A stretch of 64,000 bases of DNA, taken from Branchiostoma floridae (lineage: Eukaryota > Chordata > Leptocardii > Amphioxiformes > Branchiostomatidae). This document shows positions 1 through 43,800 of the stretch, in pieces. The notes under the pieces are model-generated. The model saw nothing but the letters and a program-made list of their open reading frames with translations. It did not search any database and was not told where the DNA came from. The stretch covers positions 108,368 to 172,367 of the forward strand of contig NC_049991.1 in assembly GCF_000003815.2 (NCBI RefSeq), in the 5' to 3' direction. Made by a program: the position numbers and the translations under genes. The first letter of the stretch is position 1. Every line of letters starts with the position of its first letter.

Positions 1-529
1 ATAGTATAGTGTGTGACCGTTTGCAAAGAATTCCAAAAACTGTACAGGAATGTCAGGAATTTTTTTCCGCGCATCATGCCGCGCATCATGCCGGACTGAA
101 CCATTACCTCCAAGGGTATGCTTTCCAGTCGCAGGGCACATATACGTGTGCACAGCAGTGTATTCTCGCGAGGCGATTTTCGATTGATCGCCGTGCAAAA
201 TTGAGAAAAGCCTAGGACTTCAGACGTACCAGAATTGTAGTATGTAGTATGGTGGTCATGGAAATGTAAACATTTGAAACAGGGGATAAAGGATTGTTGA
301 AATATGTTCCTCGGAAAATGACCCGTGAGTCGTGGAAATCACTTCCGGGTTCGTTCGTTTGGAGTTTGGAAAGTTTGGTGGCCTTCTTCACCCTTGATAT
401 CCTTGTTTCAAAAATGCAAACTAATGTGTGAAACAAGCATTGTTTGAGCTTAAATGATGTATAACATGTGGGGTTGTGAGATAGCGATGTGATAGTTAAC
501 TTCGCCATTAAAGAACGTTATATTTTGGG
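1..529. other. No gene seen; RINT1 intron or 3' flank
   Basis: No exon-like frame with homology that I recognise. Bases 415-500 resemble, inverted, bases 28320-28400 (shared ACATGTTATACATCAT-type sequence), so part is a dispersed repeat. Confidence 0.4.
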
Positions 530-860
530 TAGCGTTTGTATGTGTGTGTGTTTGTAGAAGACCACCATAACTCGAGAACGCCTAGATGGATTGTATTGAT
601 ATTCGGTATGTGGGTAGCTCTTGTTGAGACCTCGAAACGATTGGATTTTGGGTCCCCTAGCGGCCTGTTACGGTACTGCAGCAGAACTTCCTGGTTTGAT
701 ATCTCGAGTTCTGGACATGCTGCGGCTATGAATTTTAAGTGGTAGACAGCTCTTGATGCCGTGAGTAAGTGGTATAGGTTTGGGCCCCCTAGCGGCTTGT
801 TTTGGAACTGCCGGACAGGTTTAGTGTCAGACTTTGAAAGGGAATAACTCAAGAAGGGGT
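530..860. repeat. Dispersed repeat with CCCCTAGCGGC box
   Basis: Two half-units (GGGTCCCCTAGCGGCCTGTT at 654 and a variant at 782) with a conserved GGTATGTGGGTAG segment. Related units occur at 6408-6620, 8880-9500, 21010-21180, 35225-35700 (partly), 43395-43700 and 58555-58720, in both orientations. It looks like an abundant interspersed family of about 150 bp per unit. Confidence 0.55.
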
Positions 861-1929
861 TGACGGATTGTTATGATTTTTAGTATGTGGATAGGTTACG
901 TGATGCTTCATATAATTCCATATCAATTATGAAGATTGGAAGCTAATTTGCATAATTAATTGGAAAATCCTCTAAACATGCTCAGTTCAATTATAGGACC
1001 ATTGAGAATATTGATAGATATATATTATACAAAATAAAGACCTAATTTGCATGATTAATGAGAAAATGCTTTCATGTCATTGTGGTAAATGGCGGGAATT
1101 TCATACTTGTAGCATTTGGAAGTTATGTACAGGTGAACATCGTTGAATATTGATTATGCAAATGAGGTCCTTATTTGCATAAATTATCAGAAAAAGCGAC
1201 AAAATCCTCCTTTCTTAACATATATTGCGCACGTCTGTTTGGTGAAGGAGATGATCAAGTTATATAATTTATGGAAATGAGAGCCTTATTTGCATAATTA
1301 ATGACAAAGTTATGGGGTCGTGGAACTCTAGTTCAACATGTGTGACTTGCTCTAAGTGGTGCGCCGCATCCGGACCATGAAAAACGGCCGTATCTAGAGG
1401 CGTACGTGCGCGTATGACTCTACATCAGTTATCAATTCATAGCCGCGTAATAGGGCACTCGGTGAAACATATAGCATATGTAATTTAAAAATATAGATAG
1501 ACAAAAAATAATTAATAAATAAATTGTTATCTAATTTGCATAATCATTGAGAAATTGTTATAATATCAAAGTGATTGATGATGATAATTTCATTCTTGCA
1601 ACATTTGGCAACTACGATATTTGAACGTTATTAGACATACATCAAGTAAATTAGGGTCTCATTTACATAAATTATCAGAAAATACTACAATAGCTTTCTT
1701 TGCTAAGACTTTGATATTTCTAGCATATGGTTATTTAGCTAGAGAAGATGATCAACTGATATGATTTATGTAAATGAGGGTCTGTTTTGTAAAATCGATG
1801 AGAAGCATTAAATTTAATTTATTAGTTCACCCTTCACTCACAAGAGAACTCCTTTTAACAGCAATGCTCTCTGAACATTAATCGCCAGGCGAATGGAATA
1901 CGACTATTAAAACCCATTACTAACAACAA
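861..1929. repeat. AT-rich repeat with recurring TTTGCATAATTAAT motif
   Basis: No gene. The motif TTTGCATAATTAAT and close variants recur (about 948, 1047, 1160, 1289, 1527), spaced roughly 100-250 bp. The same motif accompanies the CCCCTAGCGGC family near 6590, 27400, 35540 and 43430. Confidence 0.5.
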
Positions 1930-2232
1930 TATTTGATACTTATAAACAATAAAACCGTCGCCATGGCAATAATTTTAATTGCCACACTTTTTTCGGATTG
2001 GTCCAAGAAAAAAAAAATGTTTTGCACCCGTATGATGTACTGGTCCCTACACCTAACTGTTGGTATACCATACTATGTGTGTTAAGTCCTATGTTCGACC
2101 TTCCTGGCCACTTTGATTTCATACTGAAGGCAACTTTTTTTTTTTAGCCAAACTTTTTTTTAGTCGCTCGCTCGTATCAGTTTTGGAGTTCCCAGAGGAT
2201 GTCATCCATATAATCAAATCAACATGGCCTTA
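1930..2232. repeat. Dispersed repeat, copies elsewhere in the window
   Basis: Matches in inverted orientation to 42430-42640 (shared GGTATACCATA, TAGGTGTAGGGACCAGTAC and the end ATCATCCATATAATCAAATCA) and in part to 25755-25796 and 34775-34815. Probably one mobile element family. Confidence 0.6.
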
Positions 2233-2254
2233 GGATTCACCGCAAAACAAGGTT

Positions 2255-3235
2255 CATGTAGCCACTCCAGCATTTTGGGTACACAATACTGGATTGTGAA
2301 GAAAGATGTCTGTTAACCCTTGACCTTGAAGTTTCAGATTGTACCCCAGAGGAAAGCAAGCCCATGGTAGCTTATTCCATAACGATGTAGGAAAGAAGCT
2401 CTCTGCATGGAACTTCCTCCTGATAGGTGGATTATGGAGGAAAAAAGGATGCTTTGCCTCCGTGGAAGTGGCGAAACGGGTTCTTGCAGAGAAAGTTCGT
2501 GTTGGAGGCACAAATGAGTATAGTTCTGCAGAGCATGTACCATGGAAGTAGCGACAGAATAATGCTGGACTTGCTACATTACGCCTTTGAGATGGGTTGT
2601 AAAGTGGCGAACAAGTCACCCCAACAAGATTCCTTAAGCAGTTTTGTACTCTGTTGAGACAAGTTAGGGAGTTCTGGGAAGCTCCAGCTCAAATGTGACA
2701 GCAGCATTCCATTTTGGGCCTTATCTGACTCTTGTAAAGATACAGAATGGCAGGAGGAGTCAGTTATTTTCTGGTGCAATACAAGGAGCCCACCATTTTC
2801 ACAGCTTCCTTGGCATTCACAAATTGGAATGTAACAATGATCGAGGTGTAAATTTTAGGCCCCAAAAGTCATTCAAAGCGTAGAGCTTCATTAAGTAAGG
2901 TCCAACTCCTTTGGACTGATGGAAGGTTTGGGTCAGATCTCTTGGGATGAAATGAAAGGAGGTTTGTTTTTGAAGGGTTGAAGGGCACAAGACACTGGTT
3001 ATCCCACAGAACTGTATGATCAGCAAGGAGATTGGCTGCAAGGGAGTGGACACTACATCTCGTGGATGTGTGGCCATATACTGAGGTGTCACCAGCGTAA
3101 ATGTCGACAAATGATCTGATTATATGATCATCAGATTAAAAATACTGTTGGACTAAAAATAGTGATGGATCCTTGCGGTACTCCAGAGTTGATGCTATGA
3201 GATTCTGATGCTTGACTATTTACAACGACCTCCAG
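2255..3235 (-). mobile_element. Non-LTR retrotransposon (CR1/Jockey-like) reverse transcriptase remnant
   Basis: Read on the minus strand, three frames together give a degraded RT: INSGVPQGS near 3210-3185, IYAGDTSVYG near 3100 (YAGD in place of the catalytic YADD, so inactive), VPFNPSKTNLLSFHPKR, and the family tail SQRRNVASPALFCRYFHG...SLWNKLPWACF at about 2590-2330. Frameshifts and stops are frequent. It lies in RINT1 intron sequence or 3' flank. Confidence 0.8.
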
Positions 3236-3377
3236 AGATCTGCAAGACAAGAAAGATCTTATCGTTGCAAGAATCTTGCCGAAGATACCAATGAATGTTA
3301 TTCAATGACAGGACAGCATTCTGAAAAACTGCAGCCTGTGTCAACAGATACCAACAATCAGACAAAAGATGACCTAC

Positions 3378-36375
<32,998 letters not shown>

Positions 36376-36713
36376 GATGGATGAATTTATCTCGCATAAA
36401 GGGAGGAGGAAAATTACTTTTCTTTCGTATTGTGAATGAGATAATCATAAACCCACTTAAAGTGACAGTTAAGTTATTCTAAGTTTTAACAATTAGATAT
36501 GATAATTTTCTAATGCGCTGTTAATGATTGTCTTCAACCTAGTGTTTCCATGATTTCCCCCATTTCCAGTAAGTGAACTATTCTTCAGCTGAAATCTCGC
36601 GATAGTTGGGTCAGAGTTGTGCGAGATTTGGAGGTCGACGGCCATTTTTACTCCGTGGTAGAGAGAGCGCGCACTCAAACCCGGTAAGTTTGAAATAATG
36701 GCCCTTTTCTCTC

Positions 36714-37295
36714 CTATGTGTGGTCAAAACCTCTAAGTATATGTTTTAGAAGCACACGAAAATGACGTCTTATTATGCAGGTGTCACCAATGTACATAAC
36801 GGCGGTGGCCGTTTGGTCGGATCTGCGAGTGCCTTCCCCGCGCCAATTTGTGCCGGATCCGGAATCACTTGCACATTCCGGTTCAGCCTCGGCCATGCAG
36901 GGCCCCAGTTCTTCAGCCAACTGGGAGAAATGTTCCCTTCTTAGTCTGTTTGTGCACAGGGATGCCACAGGGATGGCGGGGTGAAATGGACCTCGTGCTT
37001 CGCAAATTGTAGTAACAAACAAAACAACATGTGGTCGGTCCTGCGGACTCGTATTTATGACAAATCATGATAATTTTTTTTTGTTGAACTTCCCTGCGTC
37101 AACAGAACTACACAGTGCGCCATACTTGTAGACTTGTGGTACGTTAGGTATGTTCATTTCATTAAAGACAACCTGGAACGCTGAAGCCAATACCAACCCA
37201 GTACCAATTTCTGCCGATATTAGATCTCTTGAATTAGAGGCTTGACAGTACGAAAGAAGAAGAAACACTTCTAATTCATCCACTCTCACAAGCAA
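36714..37295 (-). other. Unrecognised open frames upstream of RINT1
   Basis: Two minus-strand open stretches in the same frame (37065-37295 and 36714-37022) with balanced composition: LEVFLLLSYCQASNSRDLIS and FHPAIPVASLCTNRLRREHF, SDSGSGTNWRGEGTRRSD. I recognise no family. Intervening stops mean it would need splicing or is a relic of a mobile element. It lies 340 bp upstream of the RINT1 start. Confidence 0.2.
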
Positions 37296-37776
37296 TTACA
37301 TCAGCCTTGCCAATGACTGGTCTGGAACAAATGGTCTGGAACCAACACATACGAACACCCTGGACTTGTTTCCCACCACGAATTCCACCTTATCCAGAGA
37401 GAGTCAAAATCTTACCCAGTCTCAGTGATCATGACATCCCGCTGATCTGCCGCTGATTGATTTGATGTTCAAGTAAAGCCCAAAACATCAAACTCAAAAG
37501 ATGGCTCATATACCTAACAAAGAAATTAGTTACATTTACATGGAAAGTCAGCACAGGGCTCAGAATACTGGGTGCATGTGCACCCAATTTTTATGTGTGG
37601 GTATGTAAATATATCTTAGTGTTGGAAAGATAATTAAATGTCTGTTAACTTATAGTACTAGTTTGATTTTGAAGTTGGAATTTGGGTTTAAAAAACTGTG
37701 CATGTGCCGCGTTGAAATCAAGTACCGTAAACCAACCGACTTCTGGTTTCAGCTGTTAGCTTTAGACTAGAGAACA

Positions 37777-38933
37777 CAGGGCTCTAGCTCGATTTTTTTT
37801 CCGTCAGCCAATTCTAGTTGTCTTGAAAACCGCGAAAATTCAATTTCCCTTAGCCTGACTAAAATCGCGCCCCTAGCGACCGGCCCTACGATCCCTCGGG
37901 GGGAGGGGGTCATTAAGCCCAGCCGGCGAGAGCTTGTGTAGGTTACTAGTCTTTTTGTCCCCTAGACCATTCGTCCCCTGGATCTTTCGTCCTCGGCATG
38001 GACGTTTCGTCCTCAGATGATGCTTGTCTGTTGTGGAACAAGTTATTGACAAGTCACAAAATTTCTATAAGAGTTTTTATCAAACTTCTATTTAAAAAAG
38101 TACATTTTTTATTTGTTTTGTCTTCCACTTCCGATAATAGGCACAAAACGGACGAGTAAGAAATTTTCATGCCGTCGGGTCCGCCATCTTGGATGTTAAT
38201 GCATGTTGCAAAGCGCTCGTGCACACCTTTTACCGAGTTTGTCTGAGTAAATAAGCAAACTTTAACAAGATAATCGACTGTATGCACATTTTGAAAAACT
38301 TTTAGGATATTCATGTTGGTGAATTCACCAATGATCCGAACCGACTGGAATTATATTGTAGTCAGAGTATGGCGCCGTCCAACGGAGGACTGACCGACTA
38401 TTTTCCGATATAAGCGGTCGGAAAATGCTTTCAAAGTAAGATTTAATCAACTACGGGATAGGAGGTGATAAAATGTCTTATAACTTTATATAAGTTGCCT
38501 TTTGGGGGTTAAACACTGTAACATGACGAGGACGAAAGAACCACGACGAGGACAAAACATCCAAAATGGGGACGAAAGGACTAGGGGACGAAAGATCTAG
38601 GGGACGAAAAGACCTGATACCCTTGTGTAAACACAGGCTAAATTTTCCTATGACACTACAAAGTAGTAAATGTTGCCATTGAGACCTTGAAAAACGGGTT
38701 TTAATGAGATTATCGTATGCGAAAGGGAACCGACACACATTGTCAACAATCATAACAATAGCAAAACAAACAGTGTGTGGCTTTTACAGCCGTGGACGGT
38801 GTCCCCAAGCCGCCTGTAGCTTCCTCCAAGGATTTTTGTCCGTCAAGGTGGACGGATTGGTTTTAAAATTTTTCCGTCAGACGCAGCAAATTTCCGTCAA
38901 TTGACGGAAAAACGGACCCTGGCTAGAGCCCTG
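37777..38933. mobile_element. hAT-like DNA transposon (outer) with exact 8-bp duplication
   Basis: TIR CAGGGCTCTAGC at 37777 and GCTAGAGCCCTG ending at 38933; target duplication AGAGAACA at 37769-37776 and 38934-38941, exact. Subterminal TTTTCCGTCA repeats at both ends. Another element is nested inside; no transposase. Confidence 0.88.
37941..38621. mobile_element. DNA transposon nested in the previous one, exact 8-bp duplication
   Basis: Target duplication CTTGTGTA at 37933-37940 and 38622-38629. Imperfect TIRs of about 28 bp (GGTTACTAGTCTTTTTGTCC against GGTATCAGGTCTTTTCGTCC). Subterminal copies of TTTCGTCCCC/GGGGACGAAA (4-6 at each end) look like transposase-binding repeats. Confidence 0.85.
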
Positions 38934-38959
38934 AGAGAACAACAACCTAGGAGTGAAGC

Positions 38960-40140
38960 CTGGGCAAAGTTCAAGAGATGTAGGAAGGGTGTTTAGCAGA
39001 GGCACACTGGGATTTTGTCTCCAACTATCTGGAGTCTAACATCGAGGAAAATCCCAAGGCCCTTTGGAGCTATGTCAAATCAACAAACAGGTCGATGCCA
39101 TCTTGCTTGACTTAAGCAAGGTATTTGACACTGTGCCTAATGAGTGTCTGCTGAGCAAGATTGAGCACTATGGCATTTCTGGCCTTCTTCAGTCTTGGCT
39201 AAGAGAACTGAGAGGGTTGTCTTTGATTGGAGAACATCTAATGCTGTCAAGGTCACCTTTGGAGTTCCGCAGGGTACTGTGTTGGGCCCTCTGCTTTTTA
39301 TGTTTTCTCGATGGTGAAAACATATTGTTTTTGCTGGCCTCCTAAAAACAGAGGGCTGTAACATGCTCTCCAAGTTTACAGCCTTTTGATTGGCCACAAG
39401 TCTGCCTTTCTCGGGAACACGTCACAGGTATCAGCATGCAGGACACAAAACGCTCACTCTAACCACAATCCAATGTAAAAGCAGATGACAAACCTTAGGC
39501 TGTGAAATGCAGCTTTTTGATTGGCCGAAAGTCTATGTTTGTCATGATGGATACGTCACAGGTAAACCAATAAGCGCACAGGATACAAACCGTCAGTCAC
39601 CTACAAGCTGCCCTGTGCAACCTAACTTAATAAGATTAAAAAAAAACACCATTACCTAATGCAGATTGAAGTAGCTCAGTAGAAGAGCATGCAGTCATCA
39701 AGCTGAAGGACGCAGGTCTGCGTCCCACTGGGAAATATTCTTTTATCCATTCTTCTTTTTCCCTTTTAGACATGTATCTTGTATATACAGCGTTTTTATC
39801 TTACGAACAGGGCATCGTACGTTTGACACTCAGCTTTTTCATTTTTTTCACTCGCACTTAAAAGATATCCCAACGTGCAGGTGGGGAGCGGGGTGCGCCA
39901 ACGCCAGCACACCGGCTCAAATATCGACGATGTTTGTCGCGCGCAGTGTTGCCTGTTGGTCAAATTTTGAGGCTACCGGACCTATTCTGTGCCAGTAGCT
40001 TGAAACAAAGCTAGAGGGAAAACGTTCTCCATTTTTTTTTCAAAAATGTGGCTTTTCTAGTTCTGCTCTACATTAATGACGTCCCCAACTCTGTAGATTC
40101 ACATGTTCAACTATTTGCTGACGATTGCTTGATTTACCGA
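38960..40140 (+). mobile_element. CR1/Jockey-like LINE fragment, split by a 751-bp insertion
   Basis: Plus strand: HWDFVSNYLESNIEENPKAL up to KSTNR, then (after an internal deletion) QVDAILLDLSKVFDTVPNEC and GTVLGPLLF at 39299. The same protein resumes at 40055 as LVLLYINDVPNSVDSHVQLF, ADDCLIYR. The join restores the frame exactly, so 39300-40050 is an insertion. RT motif FADD is present. Multiple frameshifts. Confidence 0.85.
39300..40050. mobile_element. 751-bp insertion in the LINE, with tRNA-like segment
   Basis: Bracketed by GCTTTTT (39293-39299) and GCTTTTC (40051-40057), a 7-bp near-exact duplication. Begins with a short hairpin (TGTTTTC...GAAAACA). Contains two tandem units (TTTTGATTGGCC...GTCACAGGTA at 39383-39430 and 39515-39563) and a tRNA-like stretch at 39671-39730 with TAGCTCAGTAGAAGAGC (A box) and GGTCTGCGTCCC (B-box-like). 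Family not recognised. Confidence 0.65.
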
Positions 40141-40497
40141 ATTATGATCCCACTATACTTTGACCATTGATAGGGAAAATGGCCATGAATCAAACAAGAT
40201 TAGCCTACAATAAGTTAATATTCGTCCCTTTGTGTAACTGTCGTTCCATTTAAGTCAACAATAAAAATGCACTATGAAAAAAAAAATTTAATCACGACAC
40301 GAGGTTGATATGTACCGAGTGGAAAATTCAACTATCCTCTTTATTCTAAATGAAGAATCAGCGATCAGAAAAAATAATCATGGGGCAAGCAACATTTCTT
40401 CTTTCTTGTGCATGTGTATTCAATCCGTATTTTCGAGTTTGAGTCGTAATTATGTCGCCTTTAAGAAAGAAACTTAAGCGCCCACAAAAAACAACAA

Positions 40498-40560
40498 GCC
40501 GCCATATTGAATTGAATTGTCAGCATGTTCGCTAGATGGCGTTGCTGCGATGTGATTGGC
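40498..40560 (+). promoter_or_regulatory. Probable UBE2I core promoter: YY1-like motif and inverted CCAAT box
   Basis: GCCGCCATATTG at 40498-40509 is the reverse of an AATATGGCGGC YY1-like motif, TAGATGGCG follows at 40533-40541, and ATTGG (CCAAT reversed) lies at 40555-40559. The UBE2I first coding exon has an acceptor directly before it, so a 5' non-coding exon and promoter must lie upstream, and this is the best-looking stretch. Confidence 0.35.
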
Positions 40561-40802
40561 TAACGTAACAGTAACGTTGCTATATGGTTGGTGAGACTTT
40601 TACGGCGATTCAAGTTGGTGATATTGTTTTTATCTGGTTCAAAAGTTTCTTTCTTTGGGCCACATATTTTGCTCCTCAAACTTGGAGCTTGCCGTTGTTA
40701 CTGTTTTATTGTTGATGAATTAGGCTAAGCTTTCCACCTTTTACACACAATCATTAGTCTAGACATGTCAGTATATGATGCTTTTCCTTGGTTCTTTCAG
40801 GT

Positions 40803-40868
40803 ATGTCTGGAATAGCATTAGGACGTTTGTCAGAGGAGAGAAAAGCTTGGAGGAGGGACCACCCCTTT
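40803..40868 (+). CDS. UBE2I: UBE2I coding exon 1
   Basis: [20 protein letters not shown] plus PF, then donor GTAAGT; the acceptor TTCTTTCAG ends at 40800. Phase 0. Confidence 0.96.
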
Positions 40869-43800
40869 GTAAGTATGAAGTCTGGAGCTTGTGCTGACAT
40901 TTTGCTGGGTTCTTAACTACTGATACTTCTTGTTTGCCATTGTCTAGCAGGGCTCAAAGTACCATATGCATATGCAAGTTAACGCATATGCAAGTTTGCG
41001 CATGTAAAATTGGTGTGGTGTAAGTACTCTCAGACCAAACTTGCATTTATCCACTGTTACCTGACATGCAAGTATACCGAGGTCACGGGTTCCGCACTGG
41101 GCGCCCAGTGCGGAATTCGTGGAGAAAATGGCATCGCCCAGTGCGGAAGAATCTTCAGCACAGGAATTCCAGTGCGGAACGGCTTTATTTGTGTGCTAAA
41201 GACCCGTCAGCACTGGAATTCCAGAGCTAAACCTTGTCTCGGCACTAGTTTTCCAGTGCTGAAGTCCGCTCAGCACTCGTTTTCCAGTGCTGGAATCCGC
41301 TCAGCACTCGGCTTTCAGTGCGGAAGGCTGGTTGAAAGGTCGTTCAGCACTGGTTACCCAGTGCGGGGGTCATTCAGCACTTGATAACCGAGTGCCGATC
41401 TGCCTAAGTCACGGGTTCCGCACTGGGTTTTCCAGTGCTCGGTGACTTTTCGGCACAGGAAGCCAAGTGCTAAGATCACTTCAGCACTAGAAGCCGAGTG
41501 CTATGATCATTTCAGGACCTTTCAGCACTGGGCTTCTAGTGCTCGTGTCCAAAAAGTACTGGAACTTTCCAGTGCTGAGTTTAAGCTTTTAGACGACAGC
41601 AGGATCTAAAAAAACTATCACTTTCCCCAAGCAAATCTGTTGTTTATATTGTTGAAAGTTGCCGTCAGTCAGCAGTGGCGCGTGCAGGTATCATAGTCTT
41701 TGTTGACATCTTCCGCCTGTGTGAGCTGTGCCGCCCCCAGCGCGTGCCAAGGGAAAGGTTGGCATGGAAACTATCCTAGCATGTTGCATTTCCCAGGTGT
41801 ATCATATTACACTTCAAAGCTACTAGAAATTGGGGGAGTGGCGATTCTAGTGGCAGAGTCTATCATAGCATCGTCGAAACATTTGGGGAGGTTGTGTTGA
41901 TTTTGGTCATTACTTCATAACTTTTTTTTTAATGATTAACATTGCCAAATATTACAACGTAACGGAGGCAGGCTGTCAGCACTCGATTTCAAGTGCGGAA
42001 GAATTGTCGTCACTTGTTTTCCAGTGCGGAAGGTACTCTCAGCACTCGGTTTCCAGTGCTGATTCGGAGTTTTCCAGTGCTGAAGTCGTGCCACCACTGG
42101 ACACCTAGTGCGGACGTAACTTCGGCACAAGACTTCCAGTGTGGAAGGCACCTTCCACACTGGACACCGAGTGCTGAGAGAGGAACCCGTGACTTCGGTA
42201 GTTTTGCACCTGACATTAGAAAAAGCGTACACACATCAAGAATACTACTACTACCTGCCCTTACATGGTAAAATAAAATAACCCTGAATAATTAAAAAAA
42301 CCAATGCTAACTGTTCCTTTGGTGTTGTCTAAGGGTAGGAACTATCCAAACATGATTTGCATTTGAGCTAGATTTGCATACATCACAAGTTATTGACTAA
42401 GTTCAACTTTTTTTTTTTTTTTCAGTTAGGCGATGTTGATTTGATTATATGGATGACATTCTGGAACTCCAAAACTGATGCGAGCGAGCAAATAAAAAAA
42501 GTTTGGCCCCAAAAAAGTTGCCTTCAGTATGAAATCTAAGTGGTCAGGACGGTTGAACATAGGGCTAAAAACAATTTGTTTGGTATACCATAGTATACCA
42601 GCAATTAGGTGTAGGGACCAGTACATTGTTTTTTCTTCTGTTGAAGACAAAACAGACCTGAGAAAATTCAGTGGAACAGGTTTCGTCAATTAGAAAATGG
42701 ATACACTATGTTGGCGGATGTTTGGGGTCTTACCGGGTCAAGAAGACAACAAGAGCGAAGTCAAGTAGAGTCATTTGTAGAGTCGTTTCTACAGTCAATA
42801 CAGGGATAAACAAGTCCATTAGCCCAATTGTCTCGGGCAAGTTAAAGTACTGTTCGGGCAAGCAGAAGAATTTCCAGATGTGACCAGCTCAAATTACCAC
42901 CAAGAACCAGCAAATTACATTATAATAATTAGTATCAAGCCAAAGCAGTAGAAACTAGAGTTCGACAAACACATCTCTTCGCCAAATAATCATGCCTTTA
43001 TTTAAGACTTTAAGTTTAAGGTCTTATTCATGTATTACTAAATAGTAGCATGAACTGTGATCCTCACAAAGCCAGAAATGCTCCCCAAAACAAGTCTGTG
43101 ATCACAGATGACCTGGTACCATGCCTGGTCAATCAGAATTTCATGCCTTCCAGAGGTTTTGTCCCCAGTGTAACAGCGTCCAGCTCACAAGCTCCTCCAG
43201 CAAAACATCTGTGTAACAGCTGTGTCTATAGATATAGGTCAAAATGAGATATATATATATATAGAAAACAGTTTATTTCTGTTAATTGGCCACTGATTAC
43301 AACTAAATGCATCTTTCCATGTAGATTATTATCTAAAGTACCTTTCAGCCAAAAACAATGCAAACAAGTTTGAAAGTCCTATCATGGAATTCCGTGGATT
43401 TCTGTACTTTCCTCATTAATTATGCAAATTAGCTGTTGATTTGAATAATTAGCATTTTTACATTATGTAAGTCGTCACTTAGGCTATCTACCACTCAAAA
43501 ATCACGACCACAGCATCTTCAGAACACAAGATGTAAAAAATTGAAGTTTTGCTGCAGTACCTTAGGAAGCCGCTAGGGGGCCCACTATTATACTCGACCT
43601 TCGTTGTTCTGACCCCTACCCACCTACCAAATATTATCAGGATCCTTTCAAGGCTTCTCGAGTTATGCATTACACAAACAAACGGACGCACACACCCGAA
43701 GTGTGCGTTTATCCGAGGTGCAATTAACTGGCTTCCACTGTATTTTGTTTGGTTAGAGGATGCTTTGTACTATGAATGTAGTATCTTTTGGACATCCCAT

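Noticed and set aside
1-3377. RINT1 terminal exons
   Set aside because: I looked for the conserved C-terminal blocks (KxFWQxLxxxLDxYIYQE-like, FDMTRNLFPLF-like) on the minus strand and found none; the stretch is repeats and a LINE remnant, so the exons are probably outside the window.
41010-41384. 124-codon frame as a gene in UBE2I intron 1
   Set aside because: It lies across the junction of two transposons and its repeats (QCG, ALGFQCG) come from the palindrome array.
41092-42180. CRISPR-like array
   Set aside because: Repeat units are palindromes with variable loops and no constant direct repeat with unique spacers; the context is a eukaryotic intron and a transposon with target duplication.
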